Positions 15,713 to 24,269 of a DNA stretch of 36,192 bases are shown one piece after another (the first letter of the stretch is position 1; each line of letters opens with the position of its first letter). The notes beneath the pieces were generated by a model. It made no database searches, had not been told where the DNA came from, and saw only the letters and a program-made list of their open reading frames with translations. The stretch spans positions 1 to 36,192 of the forward strand of contig JAWVEV010000021.1 of assembly GCA_033856535.1 (NCBI GenBank), in the 5' to 3' direction. A program made the translations under genes and the position numbers. Source of the stretch: JAWVEV01 sp033856535 (lineage in GTDB: Bacteria; Actinomycetota; Thermoleophilia; Miltoncostaeales; Miltoncostaeaceae).

Positions 15713-16655
15713 CCGAGCGGAGCGCGTCCTCCACTGGGAGGCCGGGCCAGGCGACGCGGACGATGACCTCGGTGGCGCCGGTCCGGTCGCGCAGCTCGCG
15801 CAGCTGCGCCGCGGCGGTCGCCGGCGAGCCGATGATGAAGCGGCCGGCGCGCAGCTCCTCGAAGCCGCCGCTCAGGTCGTCGCCCTCGGGCATCGCCCGG
15901 TCCTGGCCCCAGTCGAGGTAGGTGCGGTATTTCGCCGCCAGGTGCGGGGCGGCGGCCGCCAGAGCCTCCTCATCGGTCGGCGCGACGCAGGCCTCGCGCG
16001 CCACCGGCACCTCGACGGGGTCGGCGCCGCGCTCGCCGCGGAGGATCGCCATCTGGCGCTCCACCGTGTCGAGCGTCGCGTGCGGGTTCACCAGCCAGGC
16101 GTCGGCCAGCCGGGCGGCCCGGCGCACGGCCGCGTCGCGGTTGGCCGCCATCCAGATCGCCGGCGGCTCGGCGGGGGCGATCGCCAGGCGGGCCCGCTCG
16201 AGCCGGAAGCCCGGCCCCTCGGCGGTCACCTCGCGCCCCTCCAGCAGCCCGCGGACCGCCGCCAGCCGCGCCGTGAACGAATGGACCCGCGCCTCGGCCA
16301 CGTCGAACGCGTCATCCTCGACCGCCCGGTAGCCCATCCCCACCCCGATCACGACGCCGGCCGGCGCGAGCGCGCACAGCGTCGCCGCCTGCTCGGCGAC
16401 CTCGACCGGGTTCAGCAGCGGCAGCAGCAGGACGCCGGCGCCGATCCGCATCGTCCCGGCCTCGGCCGCCAGCCGGCCGAGCAGGGGGATCGGCTGCAGC
16501 ATCGGGACGTCGCCCGAGAGGAAGTGCTGCGGCGCGAGCACGGTCGCGAAGCCGGCGTCGCGCGCCTCGCGGACCAGGGCGACCTGCTCGGCGGCGACGT
16601 CGCGCGGGTCGGTGCCCGCGGCGCCCTGCGCGGCCAGGAAGAGCCCGAGGCGCAT
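15675..16655 (-). CDS. LLM-class flavin-dependent oxidoreductase
   Basis: 326 aa luciferase-like monooxygenase TIM barrel, using FMN or F420. N-terminal MRLGLFLAAQGAAG, then VREARDAGFATVLAPQHF, MRIGAGVLLLPLLNPVEVAEQAATL, VIGVGMGYRAVEDDAF, and a C-terminal GSPATAAAQLREL. Actinobacterial members often use F420, but the cofactor and substrate cannot be read from this sequence. It starts 12 nt after the M23 peptidase stop, so it is probably transcribed with it. Its 3' end overlaps the convergent DUF2235 gene by 38 nt. Confidence 0.88.
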   Translation of the reverse strand: MRLGLFLAAQGAAGTDPRDVAAEQVALVREARDAGFATVLAPQHFLSGDVPMLQPIPLLGRLAAEAGTMRIGAGVLLLPLLNPVEVAEQAATLCALAPAGVVIGVGMGYRAVEDDAFDVAEARVHSFTARLAAVRGLLEGREVTAEGPGFRLERARLAIAPAEPPAIWMAANRDAAVRRAARLADAWLVNPHATLDTVERQMAILRGERGADPVEVPVAREACVAPTDEEALAAAAPHLAAKYRTYLDWGQDRAMPEGDDLSGGFEELRAGRFIIGSPATAAAQLRELRDRTGATEVIVRVAWPGLPVEDALRSVRLLGAEVAPLV

Positions 16656-16667
16656 CGGCGGCGAGGC

Positions 16668-17987
16668 CTAGAGGTAGCCGAGCGGGTCGGTGGGCGCCCC
16701 GTTCACGCGCACCTCGAAGTGCAGGTGCACGCCGGTGGAGTGGCCGGTGGTGCCCATCCCGCCGATCACCGTGCCCTGGCCGACGCTCTGCCCCACGCCC
16801 ACCGAGATGCTCGACAGGTGCGCGTACGCGGTCGAGAGGCCGTTGCCGTGGTCGACCACCACGATGTTCCCGTAGCCGCTCTCCTGGCCGGCCACGATCA
16901 CCGTGCCGGCCGCGGCGGCGCCGATCGGCGTGCCCGACCCGCCGGCGATGTCGATGCCCTCGTGCATGCGCCCCCAGCGCATCCCGAAGTTCGAGGTGAG
17001 CGTGCCGTGCACCGGCCAGGCGAGCCCCGACGAGGACGCGCCGCCGGTCGAGACCGAGCCGCTCGGCGCCGGCGCCGCGCTCGACCCGGACGAGCCGCTC
17101 TGCGCGGCCACGATCCGCGCGCCCAGCGCGGCCGAGCGGGCCTCCAGGTCGGCGGTCTCGGCCTCGAGGTCCGCCCGATCGCCCTGCACGCGCTCGAGCA
17201 GCTGCCGCCGCCCCTCCCGCGCATCGGCCTGGGCGGAACGCTGGCGCTCGAGCTCGGCCTTGGCGTCGATCGACTCCTGGGTGGCCTCGGCCGCGCGCGC
17301 CTCGGACGCGGCGACGTCGGCGCGCACGGCGGCGATCTCGTCCCGGCTCGCGCGGACCGCGTCGGCGTGGCGCTTGACGGACTTCACCAGCCCGTTGTCC
17401 GTCTCGACGACCCGGTTGAAGATGTCCGCGGTCTCGACCGCCGCGCTGAAGCTCCGCGACTCGATCAGCATCACGAGCGGGTCGGGCTCGCCGCGCACGT
17501 AGATGTCGCGCAGGCGCGCCCCGAGCAGGCGCTGGCGCTTGGCGAGCAGGGCCTCGGCCCGGGCCAGGCGGCGGCGCTCCACCTGCAGCCGCGCGTTGAG
17601 AGACCTGAGCCGCCCCTGCAACCCCGCCAGCTCGGCCTGCAGCTCGCGCGTCCGCGCGCGCAGCGGCGCCAGCTGGGTCTCGAGCCGGCGGATGCGCGCG
17701 CTGTAGGCGCCGACCTCGCCGGTGAGCACCTGCTCCTTGCCGCGCGCCGCGCCGAGCCGCTGCCGGGCGTCCTGGAGCCGCTGGTCGACCTGCGACTTCT
17801 CGTCCGAGGGCGCCGCCCACACGACCCCGCCCAGGCCGAGCCCGCCGGCGACGAGCGCGACGGTGAGCCCCCCGGCGATGCGGCGGGCGATGCGGCGGCT
17901 GGCGGGGATCGCCGAGGCTCCTTCCCTCCGGGGACCGGACCGGGGGTGAGGCCCGTGGCCGGACGAGCCGGTCGAATCGCGGGACAT
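16668..17987 (-). CDS. Exported coiled-coil M23 (LytM) peptidase
   Basis: 439 aa from the ATG at 17987. A GTG at 18062 would add 25 residues. A strong signal peptide (RRIARRIAGGLTVALVAGGLGLGGVVWAA) is followed by a long coiled coil, a Ser/Gly linker and a C-terminal M23 domain with zinc ligands in HEGID and HLHFEV plus the YAHL histidine. This EnvC/NlpD-like layout suggests either a peptidoglycan hydrolase or an amidase activator; the intact HxxxD and HxH motifs favour an active enzyme. The true start is uncertain: a strong GGAAGGAG (17925-17918) lies 8 nt before an in-frame ATC at 17909, exactly where the signal peptide should begin. Upstream codons give an atypical Ser/Gly/Pro-rich extension. 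Confidence 0.85.
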   Translation of the reverse strand: MSRDSTGSSGHGPHPRSGPRREGASAIPASRRIARRIAGGLTVALVAGGLGLGGVVWAAPSDEKSQVDQRLQDARQRLGAARGKEQVLTGEVGAYSARIRRLETQLAPLRARTRELQAELAGLQGRLRSLNARLQVERRRLARAEALLAKRQRLLGARLRDIYVRGEPDPLVMLIESRSFSAAVETADIFNRVVETDNGLVKSVKRHADAVRASRDEIAAVRADVAASEARAAEATQESIDAKAELERQRSAQADAREGRRQLLERVQGDRADLEAETADLEARSAALGARIVAAQSGSSGSSAAPAPSGSVSTGGASSSGLAWPVHGTLTSNFGMRWGRMHEGIDIAGGSGTPIGAAAAGTVIVAGQESGYGNIVVVDHGNGLSTAYAHLSSISVGVGQSVGQGTVIGGMGTTGHSTGVHLHFEVRVNGAPTDPLGYL

Positions 17988-18085
17988 CCCGGGTTTCGCC
18001 CGCAGCGAGCCCCCTCCTTCCTCGGGCGGATCGGCGCGCCGAGCCCACGCCATAGGCGACACGCGCGGGCCGGCGCGATTCGGGG
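17910..18085 (-). promoter_or_regulatory. Possible structured 5' leader upstream of the M23 gene
   Basis: A TAGGCT -10-like hexamer (18091-18086) would start transcription about 170 nt before the signal peptide. The intervening sequence has a GGGCGAAACCCGGG segment and a late GGAGGGAAGGAG. The order of G-rich and GAA-containing blocks loosely recalls actinobacterial c-di-AMP (ydaO) leaders, which often precede cell-wall hydrolase genes, but the conserved core was not clearly found. Alternatively this is simply coding sequence of a longer N-terminus. Confidence 0.3.
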
Positions 18086-18097
18086 AGCCTACCCGCG

Positions 18098-18120
18098 GCC
18101 TCGGCCGGAACCGCCGAGGC
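18098..18120 (-). terminator. Terminator-like hairpin downstream of the winged-helix gene
   Basis: GCCTCGGC and GCCGAGGC form a perfect 8-bp stem around a 7-nt loop, starting about 10 nt past the stop of the gene ending at 18130 on the minus strand and just upstream of the M23 promoter-like hexamer. No T-tract. Confidence 0.55.
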
Positions 18121-18129
18121 CGGTCATGC

Positions 18130-19158
18130 TCAGGCGTGGAGCGCGGCGAGCCCCTCGGCCTCGTCCTCCAGCGCGCGCCGGTCGGCGGCGGCCAGCCGGC
18201 GGAAGGGATCCCACCGGATCCGGCCCTCCGCGTGGCGCCAGGTGCCCGCCACCACGCCGTCGACCAGGAAGACCGCCTCGGAGCGCGGGTTCCGGACCGA
18301 GAAGATCCGCGGCCGGTCCTCCTCGCGCAGGATCCCGGCGCGCCGGCAGTGGACGAGCAGCGCGGCGTCCCAGGTCGGCAGGAAGCGGACCGGCGCCGGC
18401 GTCTCGGCGTCCGGCAGCGGCGCCCGCGGCAGGTCGAGCAGCGGGGCGCCGTCCGGACCCAGCAGCCGGCGCAGGCGCAGCCGCGCCAGCGCCGGGTCGA
18501 GCGCCGTGGGCGGCAACCCGGTCCAGCTCGCGATGTCGCCCCGCGTCGCCGGCCCGAAGGCGCCCAGGTAGCGCCGCACCAGGTGGTCCAGGGCGGCCTC
18601 GGCGGCGACCTCGGGCGGCCCGATCCACTCCTCGGCGCCGGCGAGGAGGTCGGCCCGGCGGCGCTCCCAGGTCCCCGACGGCGGCGCCCGCACCAGGTCG
18701 ACCCAGAGGCCGACGCCGCCGGCGACGTCCTTGCCGAGGAGCGCCTCGAGCTCGGCCCGCGGGATCGGCCCCTCGGCCAGGCGCGGGCGGATCGCCTCCG
18801 CCGCGGCAGCCATCTCCTCCTCGCCCGGCGCGCCGCGCCGGCTCCGGAGCCAGAGCGGCCGTCGCGCCGCCCGCACCGCGAGCGCCAGCGGCCAGTGGTC
18901 GCGCCGCGAGACCAGGTGGATCGTGACGCGCATCAGGGTCGCCTGGAGGACCGCGCGCCGCTCGAGCGCCCGGGTGAGGTCGTCCCGGGCGAACCCGGCC
19001 ATCCGCGACCACAGGCCGACGTACATCGACGGCGCGTACTGGGCCTGGATGCCGCCCACGCGCTCCAGCACGCGCGGGATCGGGGCCTCCGCGCGCTCCA
19101 GCAGGCACTGGCGGGCGAGCACCGCCCGGTTCAGCTCGCGCTCGGAGAGGCGCCTCAC
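18130..19158 (-). CDS. Winged-helix DNA-binding domain protein (HTH_42/YcaQ-like)
   Basis: 342 aa from a GTG at 19158. It matches the actinobacterial winged-helix (DUF1006/HTH_42) proteins distantly related to AlkZ/YcaQ DNA glycosylases: N-terminal LSERELNRAVLARQCLLER, VLERVGGIQAQYAPSMYVGLWSR, LMRVTIHLVSRRDHW, a middle LVRRYLGAFGPATRGDIASWTGLP winged helix and a C-terminal FLPTWDAALLVH plus VFLVDGVVAGTWR. Some relatives excise interstrand-crosslinked or alkylated bases; activity here is unproven. The start overlaps the LppM-like lipoprotein stop (GTGA), so it is the last gene of the cytochrome maturation operon. Confidence 0.82.
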   Translation of the reverse strand: MRRLSERELNRAVLARQCLLERAEAPIPRVLERVGGIQAQYAPSMYVGLWSRMAGFARDDLTRALERRAVLQATLMRVTIHLVSRRDHWPLALAVRAARRPLWLRSRRGAPGEEEMAAAAEAIRPRLAEGPIPRAELEALLGKDVAGGVGLWVDLVRAPPSGTWERRRADLLAGAEEWIGPPEVAAEAALDHLVRRYLGAFGPATRGDIASWTGLPPTALDPALARLRLRRLLGPDGAPLLDLPRAPLPDAETPAPVRFLPTWDAALLVHCRRAGILREEDRPRIFSVRNPRSEAVFLVDGVVAGTWRHAEGRIRWDPFRRLAAADRRALEDEAEGLAALHA

Positions 19159-19967
19159 CCGGCCTGTCGCTCGCGCCGGCGGCGCAGCGCGCGCACCAGG
19201 AACACGAACAAGATGAAGCTCGAGAGGCCCGCCAGGATCACGCCGTTCACCAGCGTGCTCGAGCCGCCCCCGCCCGAGGAGGCGTGCAGCGCCGGGCAGT
19301 CCTGGTAGCGGAAGCGCCACACGTTGTCGCCGCCCGGCGTGTCGTCGGCGTTGGTGCTCCCCGGCCCGCCCGGCAGCGTGAAGCGGTACGAGATCGCGAG
19401 CGCGTCGCGCAGCGTCCGCCCGAAGCCGCTCGCGTCGTCGCCCTGGCAGGTCGGGCTGCCGATCTCCCCCACCCCGCCGCGCCCGAACAGCTCGAAGCCG
19501 GGGTTGTCGCCGGTGCCCTGGCCCAGGCGGAACTGCCACGCGTTGAGCAGCGGGACGGCCGCCGGCACGCCCGGCAGGGCGGCCCGGGTCGCGGCGTCGG
19601 GCGCGAGGCCCGCGATGGGCCGGTCCTGGCGCATGATCGCCTCGAGCTGGCGGATCGAGTCGAAGTCGTGGCGGGTCGTGAGCACGATCTCGCCGGTGCG
19701 GTCGTCCAGGCGGGCCGAGATCGGGCCGGCGTCGCCGCCGGTCCAGCCGCCCTCCACCAGCATCGGCTCGAAGCGCTCGGCGACGGCCTCGGGCGCCGGC
19801 GCCTCGCCGAGGCCCAGGGAGCTCTGGGCCGAGCGGTCCACGGCGAGGCTCAGCTCGACGAAGCCGCTCCCCTTGCGGTCCAGCTCGACCGTGGTCGCGA
19901 AGCGGGCCTGGCAACCCGCGAGCAGCACGGCCGCGGCCAGGAGCACCGCCGCGCGGACCCACCTCAC
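19155..19967 (-). CDS. LppM-like lipoprotein with C-terminal membrane anchor
   Basis: 270 aa. The N-terminal signal ends in a lipobox, LAGC at 16-19, so Cys19 should be lipidated. The mature part begins RFATTVELDRKGSGFVELSLAV, like the extracellular LppM/DUF3153 domain of actinobacteria, continues with acidic and Gly/Asn-rich segments, and ends with a hydrophobic helix (about 240-260) and an RRRRER cytosolic tail. Function of the family is unclear. It overlaps the CcmI-like gene (GTGA) and the winged-helix gene, so it is co-expressed with cytochrome c maturation genes. Confidence 0.75.
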   Translation of the reverse strand: MRWVRAAVLLAAAVLLAGCQARFATTVELDRKGSGFVELSLAVDRSAQSSLGLGEAPAPEAVAERFEPMLVEGGWTGGDAGPISARLDDRTGEIVLTTRHDFDSIRQLEAIMRQDRPIAGLAPDAATRAALPGVPAAVPLLNAWQFRLGQGTGDNPGFELFGRGGVGEIGSPTCQGDDASGFGRTLRDALAISYRFTLPGGPGSTNADDTPGGDNVWRFRYQDCPALHASSGGGGSSTLVNGVILAGLSSFILFVFLVRALRRRRERQAG

Positions 19968-20251
19968 GCCGGCGGGAGGGCGTCGCGCCGGCGCATGAGC
20001 TCGACCGCGCGGGCGCGCTCGTCGCGATCGAGCGCGGCGAAGTCCTCGTCGGAGAGGTGGCCGACCCGGTGGTCCTGGGTGATCTCGCGGATGGCCGCGA
20101 GCGAGCGCTCGAGGTCCTCCTCGACCTGCCGGCGCTCGTCGTCGCCGGCGGGGACCGACTCGGCGAGGTGCGGACGCATGATGAGCGGCCAGGCGATCAT
20201 CGCGATCACCAGCAAACTCGCGAGCCCCAGGACGACGACGGCCGCGATCAC
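19964..20251 (-). CDS. CcmI-like N-terminal membrane protein
   Basis: 95 aa from a GTG. One N-terminal membrane helix (VVVLGLASLLVIAMIAWPLI) followed by a charged helical region (EEDLERSLAAIREITQDHRVGHLSDEDFAAL). This resembles the N-terminal part of CcmI/CycH, which helps present apocytochrome c to the haem ligation machinery, but the tetratricopeptide C-terminal part is missing. It lies 13 nt downstream of ccmF, which supports the assignment. It could alternatively be an unrelated small membrane protein. Confidence 0.65.
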   Translation of the reverse strand: MIAAVVVLGLASLLVIAMIAWPLIMRPHLAESVPAGDDERRQVEEDLERSLAAIREITQDHRVGHLSDEDFAALDRDERARAVELMRRRDALPPA

Positions 20252-20264
20252 CGCGAGGCCCCGA

Positions 20265-22258
<1,994 letters not shown>

Positions 22259-22259
<1 letters not shown>

Positions 22260-22675
22260 CAGGTGGACGCCTGGGTGTCCTCGGGGCGGTCCGTGAACTT
22301 GGACGGGCAGAGCGCGATCATCGAGTTGCGCTCGGCCCGGAAGACGCCGTTCTGCAGCCGGCCGGTGAGGACCAGCTCGCGCTTGTCCTTGAAGGTGTCC
22401 GGCACCGAGCCGCGATAGACCACCCGCACGCGAGCCTTCGGGTTCTGCTTGTCCACCAGCCAGAAGCGCAGCCCGCCCTCGGTCTGGGCGAGGGCCGCGG
22501 CGTCGCGCGGCGAGCCCTCGGCGACCAGGCCGTTCAGGCGGTAGGTGCTGCCGGCGGTCAGCTCCTCCGGGCCGGCGTAGCTCTGCACGGCGCCGCCGAA
22601 GCTGGTCCAGAGCAGCCAGCCGCCGAGCGCGACGGCGAGCGTCAGGGCGATGGTGAAGCGGAAGCCCGATCTCAC
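22259..22675 (-). CDS. ccmE: Cytochrome c maturation haem chaperone CcmE (CxxxF variant)
   Basis: 138 aa. One N-terminal membrane anchor (FTIALTLAVALGGWLLW) and a beta-barrel OB-like domain (STYRLNGLVAEGS, VRVVYRGSVPDTFKDKRELVLTGRL). CcmE binds haem covalently and passes it to CcmF. The classical haem-binding HxxxY site is replaced by CPSKF at 123-127: cysteine at the histidine position, as in the known CxxxY group, but with phenylalanine instead of tyrosine. The GTG at 22675 lies 9 nt after a TACGAT hexamer, so the transcript may be leaderless. The stop overlaps the ccmF start. Genes for CcmABC are not in the window. Confidence 0.88.
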
Positions 22676-22684
22676 AGCCGGCCG

Positions 22685-22690
22685 ATCGTA
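22685..22690 (-). promoter_or_regulatory. Putative -10 (TACGAT) for leaderless ccmE operon
   Basis: TACGAT on the minus strand ends 9 nt before the ccmE GTG, with no Shine-Dalgarno sequence in the gap; this fits leaderless transcription. No clear -35. Confidence 0.5.
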
Positions 22691-22755
22691 GCAAGGGTCC
22701 CAGGCCGCGCCGCAGGTGACGGACGCCCCCGGCCGCGCGCGAAGCGGCCCTGCCC

Positions 22756-23280
22756 TCAGGGCGTCGCGGGCGCCTCCGGGCGAACCACGAAGAGGTCCGG
22801 CGTGCGGGCGCGCACGCCGTCCGGGCGCACGGCCACCAGCCGCCCGCCGCGCTCCCGCTCCCAGCGCTCGGCCCACCGCGCGGCGAGCATCGAGCCGCCG
22901 CCGATGCCCGCCGCGACGGCCGGGATGGTGACCGCCACCGCCAGGCCGAGCAGCGCGACCGCGACGGCCACGTAGACCAGCATCGCCACCCCGACCAGCA
23001 CCGCGCGCCGGGGGCGCAGGCCGGAGTCGGGCAGCACCTCGGCGCCGAACGGCGCCGGGCGGGCGGCGGCGGCGCGCTTCTCGAGGCCGCCGCGCTCCAG
23101 CGTGAAGCCGATCCAGGTGACGAAGATCGCCCCGACGACCGCCGCGCCCAGCGCGACGCTGCCCTCGCGCGCGCCTTCGCTCCCGACCGCCACGACCAGC
23201 AGGCCGGCCGCCGCCCCGAGGCCCACGAAGAGACGCCCGACCGCGCGGCGCTGAAGGGCGATCGGGACGTAGGTCGCCAC
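22756..23280 (-). CDS. Membrane protein of unknown function
   Basis: 174 aa from a GTG at 23280 (VATYVPIALQRR). A longer frame to 23358 adds a Cys/His-rich stretch that reads through the intergenic promoter region and is unlikely. There are two hydrophobic segments near the start (LFVGLGAAAGLLVVAVG, SVALGAAVVGAIFVTWIGF), two in the middle (AVLVGVAMLVYVAVAVALLGLAVAV, IPAVAAGIGGG), and a hydrophilic C-terminal domain (ERERGGRLVAVRPDGVRART). Family not recognised. It is upstream of and co-oriented with ccmE but separated by 80 nt carrying its own promoter-like hexamer, and divergent from a sulfurtransferase. Confidence 0.68.
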   Translation of the reverse strand: MATYVPIALQRRAVGRLFVGLGAAAGLLVVAVGSEGAREGSVALGAAVVGAIFVTWIGFTLERGGLEKRAAAARPAPFGAEVLPDSGLRPRRAVLVGVAMLVYVAVAVALLGLAVAVTIPAVAAGIGGGSMLAARWAERWERERGGRLVAVRPDGVRARTPDLFVVRPEAPATP

Positions 23281-23334
23281 GGTGGAATGGTGGCAGGCCC
23301 GCGCGAGCAAATGGCGGCAAAGGCAGTGGTATTT

Positions 23335-23346
23335 CTGATATATCAG
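23335..23346. promoter_or_regulatory. Perfect 12-bp AT-rich palindrome, likely operator/promoter
   Basis: CTGATATATCAG is its own reverse complement and sits in an unusually AT-rich patch between the divergent membrane protein and the sulfurtransferase, 38 nt before the latter's ATG. In such GC-rich DNA an AT-rich palindrome is suggestive of a regulator site overlapping a -10 element. Which protein binds is unknown. Confidence 0.5.
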
Positions 23347-23384
23347 CCCGGCGCACATCGAAACTCGGAAAGGGACGTGCCCGG

Positions 23385-24224
23385 ATGAGCGGACGGAACG
23401 AGGTGCTGGTCACCACCGATTGGGTGGCCGAGAACAACGGCGACCCGGCCTACCGGCTGATCGAGGTCGACGAGGACACCGCCGCCTACGAGGGCGGTCA
23501 CATCGCGAACGCGATCGCCTGGCACTGGAAGGCGGACCTCCACGAGGGCCTCCGCCGCGAGTTCCTCTCGCAGGACCGCCTGGTGGAGCTGCTCGGGCGC
23601 TCGGGCGTGGGCGCGGACACCACCGTGGTCCTCTATGGCGGCAACAACAACTGGTTCGCGACCTACGCCTACTGGCTCCTTCGGTACCTGGGCTTCGACC
23701 GGGTCAAGCTGGTGGACGGCGGCCGCAAGAAGTGGGAGCTCGAGGGCCGCGAGCTGACGACCGAGGTCCCCGAGATCGCCGCGGCCGAGCCGGGCGCCCT
23801 GGAGGCCGTGCGCGACGAGCTGCGCGCCTTCCGCGACGACGTGCTGGCCCACATCGGCGGCGAGGGCAACGCCCTGGTCGACGTCCGCAGCCCGGCCGAG
23901 TACGCCGGCGACCTGGTCGCCCCGCCGCACCTGCCGCAGGAGGCCGCCCAGGTCCCCGGCCACATCCCGACCGCCGCCAACGTGCCGTGGGCGAGCGCGG
24001 CCAAGGACGACGGCTCGTTCAAGAGCGACGAGGAGCTGATCGCCCTCTACGGCAACGTCGGCGTCTCGCCGGAGAAGGACGTCATCGCCTACTGCCGCAT
24101 CGGCGAGCGCTCCAGCCACACCTGGTTCGTGTTGCACGAGCTGCTGGGCTACCAGCGGGTGCGCAACTACGACGGCTCCTGGACCGAGTACGGCTCCCTG
24201 GTGGGCGTGCCCGTCGAGCGGTAG
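23385..24224 (+). CDS. Thiosulfate sulfurtransferase (two-domain rhodanese)
   Basis: 279 aa. Transfers sulfane sulfur from thiosulfate to thiophilic acceptors. Two rhodanese domains: an inactive N-terminal one (about 8-125; DTTVVLYGGNNNWFATYAYWLL) and a catalytic C-terminal one with NALVDVRSPAEYAG and active loop YCRIGERSSHTWFVL, nucleophile Cys237. The CRIGERSSH loop is that of actinobacterial CysA2/SseA-type enzymes, so the name CysA-like is fair, but no sulfate transport genes are nearby. The ATG follows a GAAAGGGA ribosome-binding site. An AT-rich palindrome upstream suggests regulation, and a strong hairpin follows. Confidence 0.93.
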   Translation: MSGRNEVLVTTDWVAENNGDPAYRLIEVDEDTAAYEGGHIANAIAWHWKADLHEGLRREFLSQDRLVELLGRSGVGADTTVVLYGGNNNWFATYAYWLLRYLGFDRVKLVDGGRKKWELEGRELTTEVPEIAAAEPGALEAVRDELRAFRDDVLAHIGGEGNALVDVRSPAEYAGDLVAPPHLPQEAAQVPGHIPTAANVPWASAAKDDGSFKSDEELIALYGNVGVSPEKDVIAYCRIGERSSHTWFVLHELLGYQRVRNYDGSWTEYGSLVGVPVER

Positions 24225-24236
24225 GGAGCGAGGGAC

Positions 24237-24263
24237 GGGGGCGCCGGGCACGCCGGCGCCCCC
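24237..24263. terminator. Strong bidirectional terminator hairpin
   Basis: GGGGGCGCCGG (24237-24247) pairs perfectly with CCGGCGCCCCC (24253-24263) around a 5-nt loop, between convergent stops at 24224 and 24270. No T-tract. Confidence 0.75.
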
Positions 24264-24269
24264 GCAGCG

